NCBI GenBank assembly: GCA_947625375.1
Contig: CANQOC010000012.1
Span: forward strand, 16,440-80,439
Direction of reading: 5' to 3'
DNA: 64,000 bases
Source of the DNA: an uncultured Clostridia bacterium
GTDB lineage: Bacteria > Bacillota > Clostridia > Oscillospirales > Ruminococcaceae
Below the pieces are notes generated by a model. It saw nothing but the letters and a program-made list of their open reading frames with translations, was not told the origin of the DNA and did not search any database. Below are positions 9,697 to 17,251 of the stretch, in pieces (within the stretch, counting starts at the first letter, position 1; the number at the start of each line of letters is the position of its first letter). The translations under genes were made by a program, and so were the position numbers.

Positions 9697-10356
9697 TTGG
9701 ATTTTGAAGTGCTTGAAACCGAAAACTTTCTGTTTCACTGCTACAGGTCGGACAGGGATATAGTACAGGATATCGCAAATAAGGTCGAAGAATCGGTGCT
9801 CAGCGTGTCGCTCGTCTTTTCTGCGCCGCGCCTGCCGAGGAAGTTCGACTTTTATATCTGCCCCAATATCGAGAGCTTTATTCTCCTGACCGGTATGCAC
9901 AGGGAGGACTATCAGAGCTGGATGGTCGGAAACACCGACTGGAACAGCGGCAGAGTCTGCGTGATTTCGCCGCGCGCCGTGACCGACCGCTCCGAGGCCG
10001 ATATGTACAGGGTCATCGCCCACGAGGCGGTTCACGTCGTGATGGATTCAATCGGAAGCGCCGAAAGCCTCCCGATGTGGCTGACCGAGGGCGTCGCAAT
10101 CCTCTTCGCGGACCAGATTCCGTCCGCCGAGTCGCTCGACCAGAACAGTCCTCCGCCGGTCGGAAGCCTTTCGGGAAGCGGCTTTTCCTCGCTCGGCGGA
10201 TATCGGTATGCCGGCGCATATGTCCGGCACTTCCTCGAGCTCTACGGCGCCGACGTCCTGAAAAGGGTATATTCCGGCGAAGAGAGCGTCGACGGCTACA
10301 TCACCGAGGGTTTTGAACGCGATGCGGTCCTTGAGTACAAGAACCGCTGTAAATAA
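9697..10356 (+). CDS. Peptidase MA-like zinc metalloprotease (HEXXH)
   Basis: The 219-residue protein contains a zincin motif, VIAHEAVHVVMDS, near residue 110, followed about 20 residues later by WLTEGVAILFAD, whose glutamate would be the third zinc ligand. This arrangement matches the gluzincin/peptidase MA-like family. No signal peptide is visible, so it is probably cytoplasmic. The start is a TTG at 9697, preceded by a TAAGGAGAGA site about 7 bases upstream. It opens a plus-strand operon in which the dCMP deaminase, tsaE, tsaB, DUF402 and rpiB genes follow with short gaps or overlaps. The substrate is unknown. Confidence 0.75.
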   Translation: MDFEVLETENFLFHCYRSDRDIVQDIANKVEESVLSVSLVFSAPRLPRKFDFYICPNIESFILLTGMHREDYQSWMVGNTDWNSGRVCVISPRAVTDRSEADMYRVIAHEAVHVVMDSIGSAESLPMWLTEGVAILFADQIPSAESLDQNSPPPVGSLSGSGFSSLGGYRYAGAYVRHFLELYGADVLKRVYSGEESVDGYITEGFERDAVLEYKNRCK

Positions 10357-10374
10357 TTTTTTGGAGGACTTAAA

Positions 10375-10863
10375 ATGGAAAGACGCGACAAAATCAACTA
10401 TTACCTCGACATCGCCGACACCGTTTCGGCGCGTTCGACCTGTCTCAGAAGGCGCTACGGTGCGGTAATCGTCAATCATGACCAGATTGTCTCGACCGGA
10501 TATGTCGGCGCGCCGAGGGGGAGAGAGAACTGCTGCGACCTCGGGACATGTGTCCGCGAAGAGCTTAAAATCCCGCGCGGAGAGCGCTACGAGCTCTGCC
10601 GCTCGGTTCACGCCGAAATGAACGCCGTGATAAGCGCCTCCCGCGACCAGATGATTGGCGGAACCCTCTATCTCTCGGGGCGCGAGGTCTCGACCGGGGA
10701 ATACGTCAAGAATTCGATGAGCTGCTCCCTCTGCAAAAGGGTCATCATCAACAGCGGAATCGAGCGCGTCATAATCCGCGACTCCGACGAGGATTATCGG
10801 ATTATCGAGGTAATGGAGTGGGTGATGAACGACGAGTCCGTCTCGGGAGCAAGAGGCTATTGA
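10375..10863 (+). CDS. Deoxycytidylate (dCMP) deaminase-like zinc enzyme
   Basis: The enzyme would deaminate dCMP to dUMP, feeding thymidylate synthesis. The zinc site is visible as SVHAEMNAVISA near residue 80 (His ligand and catalytic Glu) and SCSLCKRVIINSG near 123 (two Cys ligands); the first Cys is preceded by Ser rather than the more usual Pro. The 162-residue length suits the dCMP deaminase/ComEB group. An N-terminal cysteine pair (RRRYGAVIVN, then ENCCDLGTCVREE) matches the substrate region of clostridial members. A GGAGGACT site precedes the ATG. Its TGA overlaps the ATG of tsaE (TGATG), indicating coupled translation. Confidence 0.87.
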   Translation: MERRDKINYYLDIADTVSARSTCLRRRYGAVIVNHDQIVSTGYVGAPRGRENCCDLGTCVREELKIPRGERYELCRSVHAEMNAVISASRDQMIGGTLYLSGREVSTGEYVKNSMSCSLCKRVIINSGIERVIIRDSDEDYRIIEVMEWVMNDESVSGARGY

Positions 10864-11297
10864 TGACAAAAAAATATATCACCCGTTCTCCGGAAGAGAC
10901 GGTTGAACTCGGAAAGCGGCTCGGAGAGCGGCTTCGCGCCGGCGATGTCGTCGCGTACCGCGGGGGGCTCGGCGCCGGAAAGACGACCATGACCCGCGGA
11001 ATCGCCCTCGGAATGGGTCTTAAGGACGACGTAAGCTCGCCGACCTTCGCGCTTGTGAACGAATATTCGGGCGAAAAGCGGCTCTGTCACTTCGACATGT
11101 ACCGGATAAGCGGCGCCGCCGACCTCGAATCGACGGGGTTTTTCGACTATCTCGGCGACGGCTGCGTGATTGCGGTCGAGTGGAGCGAAAATATCGCCGA
11201 CGAGCTTCCCGACACCGCCGTCACCGTCACGATTGAGGCGGTTTCGGAGGACGTGCGTGAAATAACGGTTAGCGGAGATGAAAGATTTGACATATAA
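10863..11297 (+). CDS. tsaE: tRNA threonylcarbamoyladenosine biosynthesis ATPase
   Basis: TsaE is the ATPase that works with TsaB and TsaD in transferring the threonylcarbamoyl group to A37 of tRNAs reading ANN codons. The start is the ATG at 10863 overlapping the previous stop; an upstream in-frame start would lie inside the deaminase gene. The 144-residue protein shows the P-loop GGLGAGKTTMTRGIA near residue 37, SSPTFALVNEY near 60, and the HFDMYRISG and VEWSEN blocks typical of TsaE. Its 3' end overlaps tsaB by 20 bases. No tsaD is in the window. Confidence 0.95.
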   Translation: MTKKYITRSPEETVELGKRLGERLRAGDVVAYRGGLGAGKTTMTRGIALGMGLKDDVSSPTFALVNEYSGEKRLCHFDMYRISGAADLESTGFFDYLGDGCVIAVEWSENIADELPDTAVTVTIEAVSEDVREITVSGDERFDI

Positions 11298-11994
11298 CGA
11301 TAAAACCGTCCTTGGAATCGAGACCTCGGGAAAGGTCGCGTCCTGCGCGGTGATGCGCGGGGGAGTGCTTATCGGCGAAAGCGGCTTTGTGACCGCGCTG
11401 ACCCATTCACAGGTCATTCTCCCGCTTCTTGAGCGGACGCTTTCCGACTGTGCGCTGAATCTCTCCGACGTCGACCTCTTCGCCGTGGCGGCCGGACCCG
11501 GGAGCTATACCGGACTGAGAATCGGGATTGCCGCGGTCAAGGGGATTTGCGCGCTCGGAAAGCCCTGCATCGGAGTGTCGACGCTCGAAGCGCTCGCATA
11601 TTCCGCCTCGGCGGCGAGAGGACTGATTATCCCCGCGCTGTCGGCGCGAAAGGACGTCGCCTATTACGGCGGATATCTTTCCGACGGCGAAAAAATTGAG
11701 CCGTATGCCGAGGACAGGGTGGGGGATGAGAGCGGAATAAAGGCGCTTGCCGACGGCTTTTCCGGGGAAATAATCCTGACCGGCGACGCCGCCGATAGGC
11801 TTAAAGAAACGCTTTTTAAGGACGACTCCCGCGTCCGCACCGCCCCAGCGAACATAAGGCAGCAGAGCGCCGCGGGCGTCTGCATGGCCGCACTCAACCG
11901 CCCCGGCGACGTCACCGACTCCGAGCACCTCGGCGCAAGATATCTGCAAAACACGATGGCGGAGAAGCTTAAGGACAGGGGAGATGCGCGATGA
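11278..11994 (+). CDS. tsaB: tRNA threonylcarbamoyladenosine biosynthesis protein
   Basis: TsaB is an inactive homologue of TsaD that scaffolds the t6A-synthesising complex. The 238-residue protein begins with the ASKHA-type TVLGIETSGKVASCAV block. It contains THSQVILPLLERTL near residue 42 and VAAGPGSYTGLRIG near 72, both diagnostic for the family. The ATG overlaps the end of tsaE with an AGCGGAGATG context, and the ATGA at its own end overlaps the next gene. The C-terminal half is variable, as is normal for TsaB. Confidence 0.94.
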   Translation: MKDLTYNDKTVLGIETSGKVASCAVMRGGVLIGESGFVTALTHSQVILPLLERTLSDCALNLSDVDLFAVAAGPGSYTGLRIGIAAVKGICALGKPCIGVSTLEALAYSASAARGLIIPALSARKDVAYYGGYLSDGEKIEPYAEDRVGDESGIKALADGFSGEIILTGDAADRLKETLFKDDSRVRTAPANIRQQSAAGVCMAALNRPGDVTDSEHLGARYLQNTMAEKLKDRGDAR

Positions 11995-12587
11995 AGCGAA
12001 AGCGGCTTGACCGCGACGTCGGCTGGTGCTTTCATGGGTTCCCGTATTATCAGACACGGCTTGAAGAGCGCGGATTCAAGGGTCTCGCAAGCATGATTGA
12101 CATCGTCTCCGGCGAGAGGCATTGCTGGGATTTTGAAAAGGCGGGAAAGGCCCCGGTCTCCGAGGGCGGAATGAAGTGGCTCCAGCTCGTCCCTGACGGC
12201 AAACAAAGGCTCATCACCGCAATGTATAAGCCCGACGGCTCGCTTTCGGTCTGCTATGTCGACGTCATCGAGAGGATTGAATCCGACCCCGACGGCGTTG
12301 CGGCTTATGTCGATAAATACCTCGACGTCGTGTTCACACCGGAGGGCGATGCGGGAATCCTTGACCGCGACGAGCTCGACGCCGCATTTGAAGCGGGGGA
12401 TATCACAAAGCGTCAGTACGACTCCGCCATAAAAGAATGCGGAATGATTTTTGACGAGATGTGCCTCGACATACCGAAGACGGTCAAAAGGCTCGGCGAG
12501 GTTTACGGAAAAGTGTGCGAAAAAGTAAAAAACGGCGAAATACCGCCGATGAATACAAAATATCAAAAAGCAAAAGGGGACTTATAA
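11991..12587 (+). CDS. DUF402 domain protein
   Basis: The 198-residue protein carries a DUF402-like core. It includes a beta strand pattern (KQRLITAMYKPDGSLSVCYV, residues about 66-85), then YVDKYLDVVFTPEGD and ILDRDELDAAFEAGDITKRQ, the acidic and alpha-helical part that ends this domain. Characterised relatives act as nucleoside phosphatases or as a fused part of RNase-like enzymes; the reaction here is not evident. The ATG overlaps the tsaB stop (ATGA), and the stop lies 1 base before rpiB, so it is within the same operon. Confidence 0.75.
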   Translation: MKRKRLDRDVGWCFHGFPYYQTRLEERGFKGLASMIDIVSGERHCWDFEKAGKAPVSEGGMKWLQLVPDGKQRLITAMYKPDGSLSVCYVDVIERIESDPDGVAAYVDKYLDVVFTPEGDAGILDRDELDAAFEAGDITKRQYDSAIKECGMIFDEMCLDIPKTVKRLGEVYGKVCEKVKNGEIPPMNTKYQKAKGDL

Positions 12588-12588
12588 A

Positions 12589-13026
12589 ATGATAGGCATT
12601 GGCAACGACCACGCCGCAATCGAGCTCAAGCTCGCAATCTGCGAGCACCTCCGCGAGCGCGGCATCGAATTCACAGACTACGGAATCGCGCAGGGCGAGA
12701 AGATTGACTACCCCGACATGGCGGAAAAGGTCTGCCGCGACGTTGTCGGCGGAAAGATCGACCGCGCAATCCTCCTCTGCGGCACCGGTGTCGGGATCTC
12801 AATCTCGGCGAACAAAATCAAGGGCATACGCGCCTGCTGCTGTTCCGACGCGTTCTCGGCGAAGTACACCCGTCTCCACAACGACGCAAACGTCCTCTGC
12901 ATGGGCGGACGCGTCGTCGGCCCCGGCCTCGCCTGCGAGCTCGTCGACGTCTTCCTCGACACCGGCTTCGAGGGCGGCCGCCACCAAAGACGCGTGGATA
13001 AGATAACAGAGCTGGAGAATAAATAA
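12589..13026 (+). CDS. rpiB: Ribose-5-phosphate isomerase B
   Basis: RpiB interconverts ribose-5-phosphate and ribulose-5-phosphate in the non-oxidative pentose phosphate pathway. The 145-residue protein shows GNDHAAIELKLAI at the N-terminus (the phosphate-binding Asp-His pair), a catalytic Cys and oxyanion loop in LLCGTGVGISISANK near residue 64, and ACCCSDAFSAKYTRLHNDAN with the conserved HND(A)N block. It closes the operon and is followed by two hairpin terminators. Rpe, which uses the same pathway intermediate, lies 4 kb away on the other strand. Confidence 0.95.
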   Translation: MIGIGNDHAAIELKLAICEHLRERGIEFTDYGIAQGEKIDYPDMAEKVCRDVVGGKIDRAILLCGTGVGISISANKIKGIRACCCSDAFSAKYTRLHNDANVLCMGGRVVGPGLACELVDVFLDTGFEGGRHQRRVDKITELENK

Positions 13027-13031
13027 AAGCA

Positions 13032-13056
13032 GGGGAGCATAATGCTCCCCGTTTTT
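13032..13056 (+). terminator. Rho-independent terminator after rpiB
   Basis: GGGGAGCAT pairs with ATGCTCCCC around a single base and is followed by GTTTTT. Confidence 0.85.
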
Positions 13057-13101
13057 ATGTCTTTCTTTCAGCTATTTGCGCAGTAACAGCATAAATTTAC
13101 C

Positions 13102-13131
13102 CCCCCGAGTATACGCTCGGGGGCAATTTTT
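13102..13131 (+). terminator. Second terminator between convergent genes
   Basis: CCCCCGAG-tatacg-CTCGGGGG is followed by CAATTTTTT on the plus strand, backing up the rpiB terminator. It lies immediately beyond the stop of the convergent minus-strand gene and may also serve it, although the U-run is better on the plus strand. Confidence 0.7.
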
Positions 13132-13133
13132 TG

Positions 13134-14348
13134 TCAATACACCACCGTCATCGACGTGTCGAAGCCGAGCGATTCAAGGAAATCGGCGTCCTCCTCGGTG
13201 TCGACCGCGGGTATGACCGTGACCCCGGAGGGGGCGAGCGCCGCGCGGACCGAGTTGAAGACGGCGGTAATCTTCGCCTGCTCGCTCAGACCCTCATAGG
13301 ACACCGCGCTGTCGTCCGACTTATCAATCCTCGTGCCGACTGCGGCGGAGCTGTACCTGACGTATACCGTCTTGCAGTTGAGCGCCGAAGTGTCCTTAAG
13401 AATCTCCGCGCGGCCGGCGACAATGTCCTCGGCGTCGACCTCTATCGCATAGCTCTTTGCCGAGCCGACGGTGTCCTGTAAGATGTTCGAGAATTCAATC
13501 AGTCCCTTATACCTGTCGGAACTCTTTACGCTCTGCCCGACATAGTTGAGGTCGGAATTTCTGAACGGCGGGAACTCGAGCTCGCCGGCAATCACACCGG
13601 CAAATCCCGCGTCGGATATCTCCTTCACAATGCTGCTCATGTAGTCCCTCGCGCCCTGTGCAAAGGCCGACATCCAGGGCTTTCCGCCGTTGGCGACCGA
13701 TTCGTCGAGCCATGTGCTCGTCGAATTCTCGAAGAGGTAACAGACGGTCTTGTCCCAGCTTGCAATGTGATCCGAAAGCGCCGAAACCCTTGCGTACGGG
13801 AGGAGCCCGGCGTCGCTTATCATCTTCGCGACAGCCGAAAGGTCGGGGATTGCGCCGTCGGCGACCGCGGAATTGAACTTTGCGATTTCGTTCTGCGTCG
13901 AATAATAAATCTTTCCGCCGACAGCCAGAAGGTCAAGCTCGATGCCGTAATAGCCGTTTTCGGCGGCATATCCGATGTACTGCGAAAGATATCCGTCGAC
14001 CCCCGAACCGATGCCCGAAGGAAGCGAAACATAGAGTATCCTCCTGCCCTCCTCCTCGACCGGCTCAGGTTCGGTGACCGCTTCGTCGGTCGTCGGCGGC
14101 TCGGTGGACGTCGGCTCGGTCGGGAGTGTGTCCTGTGTCACCGGTGTGCTCTCCGGGGTCTTTGCCGGGACATTCTCCCGTCCGCGCATGAATTCGAGAA
14201 TCGGCTTTCCGACGCTGTAACCCAAAAAAGCGACTCCGAGCAATATCGCCACAACGAGCACGATTTCGAGCACAACCTTGACGGGCGACCTCCTGCGCTT
14301 GAACATCGGTTTGGTTCTTTTGACTTTTCTTTTTTTCAATCCGACCAC
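13134..14348 (-). CDS. Membrane-anchored glycoside-hydrolase-like protein
   Basis: A basic N-terminus (KKRKVKRTK, FKRRRSP) leads into one transmembrane helix (VVLEIVLVVAILLGVAFLGY). A Thr/Pro/Glu linker then reaches a domain of about 300 residues. That domain has ILYVSLPSGIGSGVDGYLSQ, YGIELDLLAVGGKIYYST and a C-terminal VRAALAPSGVTVIPAVDTEE, resembling the TIM-barrel 'putative glycoside hydrolase' group of bacterial surface proteins. Topology suggests the catalytic domain is outside. The GTG at 14348 sits too close to the AAGGAA site; the TTG ending at 14339, about 10 bases from it, may be the real start. It lies 15 bases after the RnfA-like gene and may be co-transcribed. Enzymatic function is not demonstrated. 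Confidence 0.6.
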   Translation of the reverse strand: MVGLKKRKVKRTKPMFKRRRSPVKVVLEIVLVVAILLGVAFLGYSVGKPILEFMRGRENVPAKTPESTPVTQDTLPTEPTSTEPPTTDEAVTEPEPVEEEGRRILYVSLPSGIGSGVDGYLSQYIGYAAENGYYGIELDLLAVGGKIYYSTQNEIAKFNSAVADGAIPDLSAVAKMISDAGLLPYARVSALSDHIASWDKTVCYLFENSTSTWLDESVANGGKPWMSAFAQGARDYMSSIVKEISDAGFAGVIAGELEFPPFRNSDLNYVGQSVKSSDRYKGLIEFSNILQDTVGSAKSYAIEVDAEDIVAGRAEILKDTSALNCKTVYVRYSSAAVGTRIDKSDDSAVSYEGLSEQAKITAVFNSVRAALAPSGVTVIPAVDTEEDADFLESLGFDTSMTVVY

Positions 14349-14362
14349 TTCCTTAATGTCAG

Positions 14363-14938
14363 CTATATTTTAAGTCCGTATACTATCATCGCGAGTATAC
14401 CGATATAAAGCAGCGATGCGGGAAATCCGCGGAACGACGCCGGAACGTCCTCCGAAGACAGCTTTTTATAGTTTATCGCAAGGAGATATGTCGCAAGGAT
14501 GAACCCGATTCCGACCTCGGCGGCGAACATCAGCCTTTCGGGCAGAGCGGCGCCGCTTTCGCCGTTGATGAAGATACAGCCGAGCACCGCACAGTTGAAC
14601 GCGGACATGTGAACATATTTTCTCAGCGACTTGAAGTGCTCCTTCGAGATGATTCTCATTATAATAAGCGTCAGGACATATACAAGTCCGAGACAGAGGA
14701 TATATACGCTCGGCAGGAAAAGCCGCGCCGTCTCGCTCACAATCTGTTTTTCGGCAAAATAGGTGAGACAGCTCGACAGCACCGAGAACTCGGTGATAAA
14801 GAATCCGAACGAAAGAAGGTGCTTCGGCGCCTTTGCGCACTCAATCAGCGTCGACGTGCCGATTGCGGCGGTAAATATGACGTTGTCTATGGTGACGGCG
14901 GCAAGCCCGCTCAGAAGCGTCTGCAAAAATGCGTTCAC
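14363..14938 (-). CDS. rnfA: RnfA/NqrE-like integral membrane protein (divergent)
   Basis: Six hydrophobic helices, a length of 191 residues, and SAFNCAVLGCIFING near residue 118 (family: TNCAVLG) mark it as the RnfA/NqrE fold. In Rnf this subunit and RnfE hold a membrane [2Fe-2S] cluster and help form the ion path. Aligning the first helix by eye (DNVIFTAAIGTSTLIECAK against NNFVLSQFLGICPFLGVSK), the cluster cysteine of the family is Ser here; the second cysteine is kept. A GTG start ending at 14938 is chosen because GGAGGG lies 7 bases upstream; the ATG at 14956 would put that site inside the gene. It follows the E- and D-like genes in one minus-strand operon. Confidence 0.75.
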   Translation of the reverse strand: MNAFLQTLLSGLAAVTIDNVIFTAAIGTSTLIECAKAPKHLLSFGFFITEFSVLSSCLTYFAEKQIVSETARLFLPSVYILCLGLVYVLTLIIMRIISKEHFKSLRKYVHMSAFNCAVLGCIFINGESGAALPERLMFAAEVGIGFILATYLLAINYKKLSSEDVPASFRGFPASLLYIGILAMIVYGLKI

Positions 14939-15002
14939 CCGGCGCCCTCCTTTCATATTCTACATTATTACACTGACATTTTATATCGAACCTTGGCGGA
15001 AA

Positions 15003-15611
15003 TCAGCTTCGCGAAAGCGAGTGAAGAATCCACCTGAACGCCGCGCTCAATATCGCGAGGAGGATAAACCCTCCGTAGAGGTTAGAGAGCGCCGGAAGCG
15101 AGAACGGAAGAATCTTCACTCCGAGCACAGTCCCGGTCGCCAAAAATCCGCGGAGGCTCCCGAAAACAACGAGCGCGAGGTCATAGCCGATGACATAGAA
15201 CGCCGCCAGCCTGAACATATACGGCCGCGCAAGGCGATAGAACTTCGACTCGGTCCTGTGGGTGATGAGCGAGTTGGTGATGAGGAGCGGAGCATATATT
15301 CCGAGCGCAAGATACATCTGCGACAGAACCTCGCCGCTCATGAAAAACAGGTGCGCGGGTACATACACTAATGAGGCGACGAGGGTATATAATATAATAC
15401 GAAGCGTATATACAATCCTTCTCGGCACAAAGCTGCAGATGACGACCGTCGTGAACGTCACCGCCGTGAACACCATCGCGAGCACCGAAGCGCTGAAAAA
15501 GTCGGTACAGACGGCCACCGCCGGCGCAAGCACCGCTCCGGAGGCGAAAAGCTGATTCTTTGTGAGTATTCCCTCGCGCTCGGCGTCGCGCGTGAAAACC
15601 TTTTCGTTCAT
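15003..15611 (-). CDS. rnfE: RnfE/NqrD-like integral membrane protein (divergent)
   Basis: The 202-residue protein has six hydrophobic helices. LGIYAPLLITNSLITHRTES near residue 97 aligns with the RnfE signature LGIYIPLIVTNCIILGRAEA, and NQLFASGAVLAPAVAV near residue 19 aligns with NPVLVQLLGLCPLLAV. Both positions that carry the iron-sulfur cysteines in the family appear substituted (Ser and Ala). Its ATG overlaps the stop of the D-like gene (ATGA), so translation is coupled. If the alignments hold, the protein cannot hold the canonical [2Fe-2S] cluster. Confidence 0.72.
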   Translation of the reverse strand: MNEKVFTRDAEREGILTKNQLFASGAVLAPAVAVCTDFFSASVLAMVFTAVTFTTVVICSFVPRRIVYTLRIILYTLVASLVYVPAHLFFMSGEVLSQMYLALGIYAPLLITNSLITHRTESKFYRLARPYMFRLAAFYVIGYDLALVVFGSLRGFLATGTVLGVKILPFSLPALSNLYGGFILLAILSAAFRWILHSLSRS

Positions 15612-16786
15612 TCCGCGCCGCCCTCCTTTTCGCCGTCCGCCGGATTTTCCTCTTCGGGACCGTCCGCTTCCGCTTCTTCCGATGTCACTTCGGCGGAATC
15701 CTCCGTCTCCTGCGGCTTTTCGTCCTCTTTTTTCTTATCCTTATTCTTCGACGCCTCGACAATCCTGTCGCTGATGTTCTCAAAGAGCGCGTCAAGCCGC
15801 TTCATAAGCCACTTTGCGGCAATCGCGGCGTATTTCGCCGAAAGCCGCGCGGCAATCTTAGTTTTGTCCCACAAAAACGCCGTGCCGCTCTTGAGATGCG
15901 CCCAAAGGAACTTGAGAAGCCGTTCGAGTGCGTCGGTCAGCCGGTCGAACTCGTCGCGGAAGACACAGAGAATCGGCAGCGCAAAGACGGCGCCGTTTTC
16001 GATGTTGGTAAAAAGCCGTATGACATATGACAGCACCGCAAAGAGCACTCCGTAGAGTATCTGTGAAAAAGCGCGGTTCGGGACATATCTCGGGTCGCAC
16101 GCCATGAACACCAGCACAAAGAGGAACGACCCCGCGACGAGAGAATTCATCACCGCGAGGATTCCCGCCTCTCCGACCGGGAACATCACGTTTATAAGCA
16201 CATTCGTGCCAAATCCCGAGAAGAACGCGAGCGCTGGTATATCTTGGAAAAAATAGAGCGCGACGGCACAGATGAGGATTACTATTGCCGCCGACGCGCC
16301 CATCGGTCCCGCAAGCTTTCCCCAGACGACGTCGAGAATGTTCATCGCGGTGACGCCGCCGTTGTCGAGGTAATAGGTGTACGAGCGTGTCAGGGTGTCG
16401 GTGACGGTGTTCGTCAGAGAGACGCTCCCGAAAGGCTCGGGCACCGGGTATCTTACGATGTCCGAGGGGAAACAGAATATCGTGAAAATATATGCGATGC
16501 AGACGGGGCAGAATATAAGGTTGCGGTTGCCGCCGAAAGCCTGTTTACAGATTATCGCCATAAACGCCGACGAAAACGCCATCACCGAATAGGGCACCGA
16601 CGCCGGCATTAAAAGCGCAAGCAAAAGTCCCGACATTATCGGCGAAACGTCGGTCCAGTCGTACTTCTTCTTCATCGCGATCGAGCAGAAATACTCGGCG
16701 GCAACGCTTGAAAGGCAGGACACACCCGCCACAAGCACCGCCCTGATGCCGTAGAAATAATATGCCATAAAGACGATGGTCGTCAA
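15608..16786 (-). CDS. rnfD: RnfD/NqrB-like integral membrane protein (divergent)
   Basis: The 392-residue protein has about nine hydrophobic helices and family-like blocks. TEYxF is present as AAEYFCSI, LLLALLMPASVPYSVMAFS matches the family LLLALxLP block, FGGNRNLIFCPVCIAYIFTI matches FGGLGNNIFNPAMVGYVF, and LAGPMGASAAIVILICAV matches the GSIGE block. The covalent-FMN segment (S/D-G-A-T-P-L in the family) is not evident; its position reads SLTNTVTDTLT. A charged C-terminal tail of about 100 residues ends in a Glu-rich stretch. The TTG at 16786 may be too late: the frame is open to about 16880 and the extra residues resemble a normal N-terminal arm, but no ATG, GTG or TTG is available there. 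Confidence 0.7.
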   Translation of the reverse strand: MTTIVFMAYYFYGIRAVLVAGVSCLSSVAAEYFCSIAMKKKYDWTDVSPIMSGLLLALLMPASVPYSVMAFSSAFMAIICKQAFGGNRNLIFCPVCIAYIFTIFCFPSDIVRYPVPEPFGSVSLTNTVTDTLTRSYTYYLDNGGVTAMNILDVVWGKLAGPMGASAAIVILICAVALYFFQDIPALAFFSGFGTNVLINVMFPVGEAGILAVMNSLVAGSFLFVLVFMACDPRYVPNRAFSQILYGVLFAVLSYVIRLFTNIENGAVFALPILCVFRDEFDRLTDALERLLKFLWAHLKSGTAFLWDKTKIAARLSAKYAAIAAKWLMKRLDALFENISDRIVEASKNKDKKKEDEKPQETEDSAEVTSEEAEADGPEEENPADGEKEGGAE

Positions 16787-16891
16787 AAGCGCGCTGACTT
16801 TTCCGAACCGCGACTTTTCGGTTTTTTCGTTGTAAACTTGTGCAGCCGTAGTGATTACCGTCCTTAAAATTCATGTGAAAGGGGATAAACG

Positions 16892-17251
16892 GTGAGTGAA
16901 ACAAAGCGCCGAAGACTTGGCGCATATCCCCGCGAAACCGGCGTCGTCTGTGTCGCCGGGAGGGAAAAATCCCTCTTCGAGCTGTGTAAAGCGCTCGGAA
17001 AAAGGCTTCCGCCCGAGACCGAGAGCTGTCTGATATATTCCGGCGGATACTGTCTTTCGCTCAGAATCGGCACCCGCGTTCTCCGCGAGGTTCTCCCCGA
17101 GCTTTGCGAGCACAGCGACGCGGTCTGTATCGGAAAAGGCTATCCCGAGCTCTTTTGTGAGCACGGAAGCGTTATAATCCGCGGCAACGCCCTTTCCGAG
17201 CTCCGCTCCTGCGCGCCTATCTGCCGGTCCGTTCTCCGCGAAGACTCCTGA
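16892..17251 (+). CDS. MecA C-terminal-like adaptor protein
   Basis: The 119-residue protein resembles the C-terminal domain of MecA/YpbH, the adaptor that delivers substrates to ClpC. The pattern LFELCKALGKRLPPETESCLIYSGGYCLSLRI and then LCEHGSVIIRGNALSEL follows the family order: helix, Tyr-rich strand, then an EHGK-I-NAIE-L stretch. The usual N-terminal substrate-binding domain is absent. The start is a GTG at 16892 with AAAGGGG 8 bases upstream. The 3' end overlaps that of rpe by 35 bases in convergent orientation. The assignment rests on motif resemblance only. Confidence 0.5.
   Translation: MSETKRRRLGAYPRETGVVCVAGREKSLFELCKALGKRLPPETESCLIYSGGYCLSLRIGTRVLREVLPELCEHSDAVCIGKGYPELFCEHGSVIIRGNALSELRSCAPICRSVLREDS

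Noticed and set aside
10048..10869. 273-codon minus-strand frame opposite the peptidase and deaminase genes
   Set aside because: Both plus-strand genes have catalytic motifs in the right order; the antisense frame has none.
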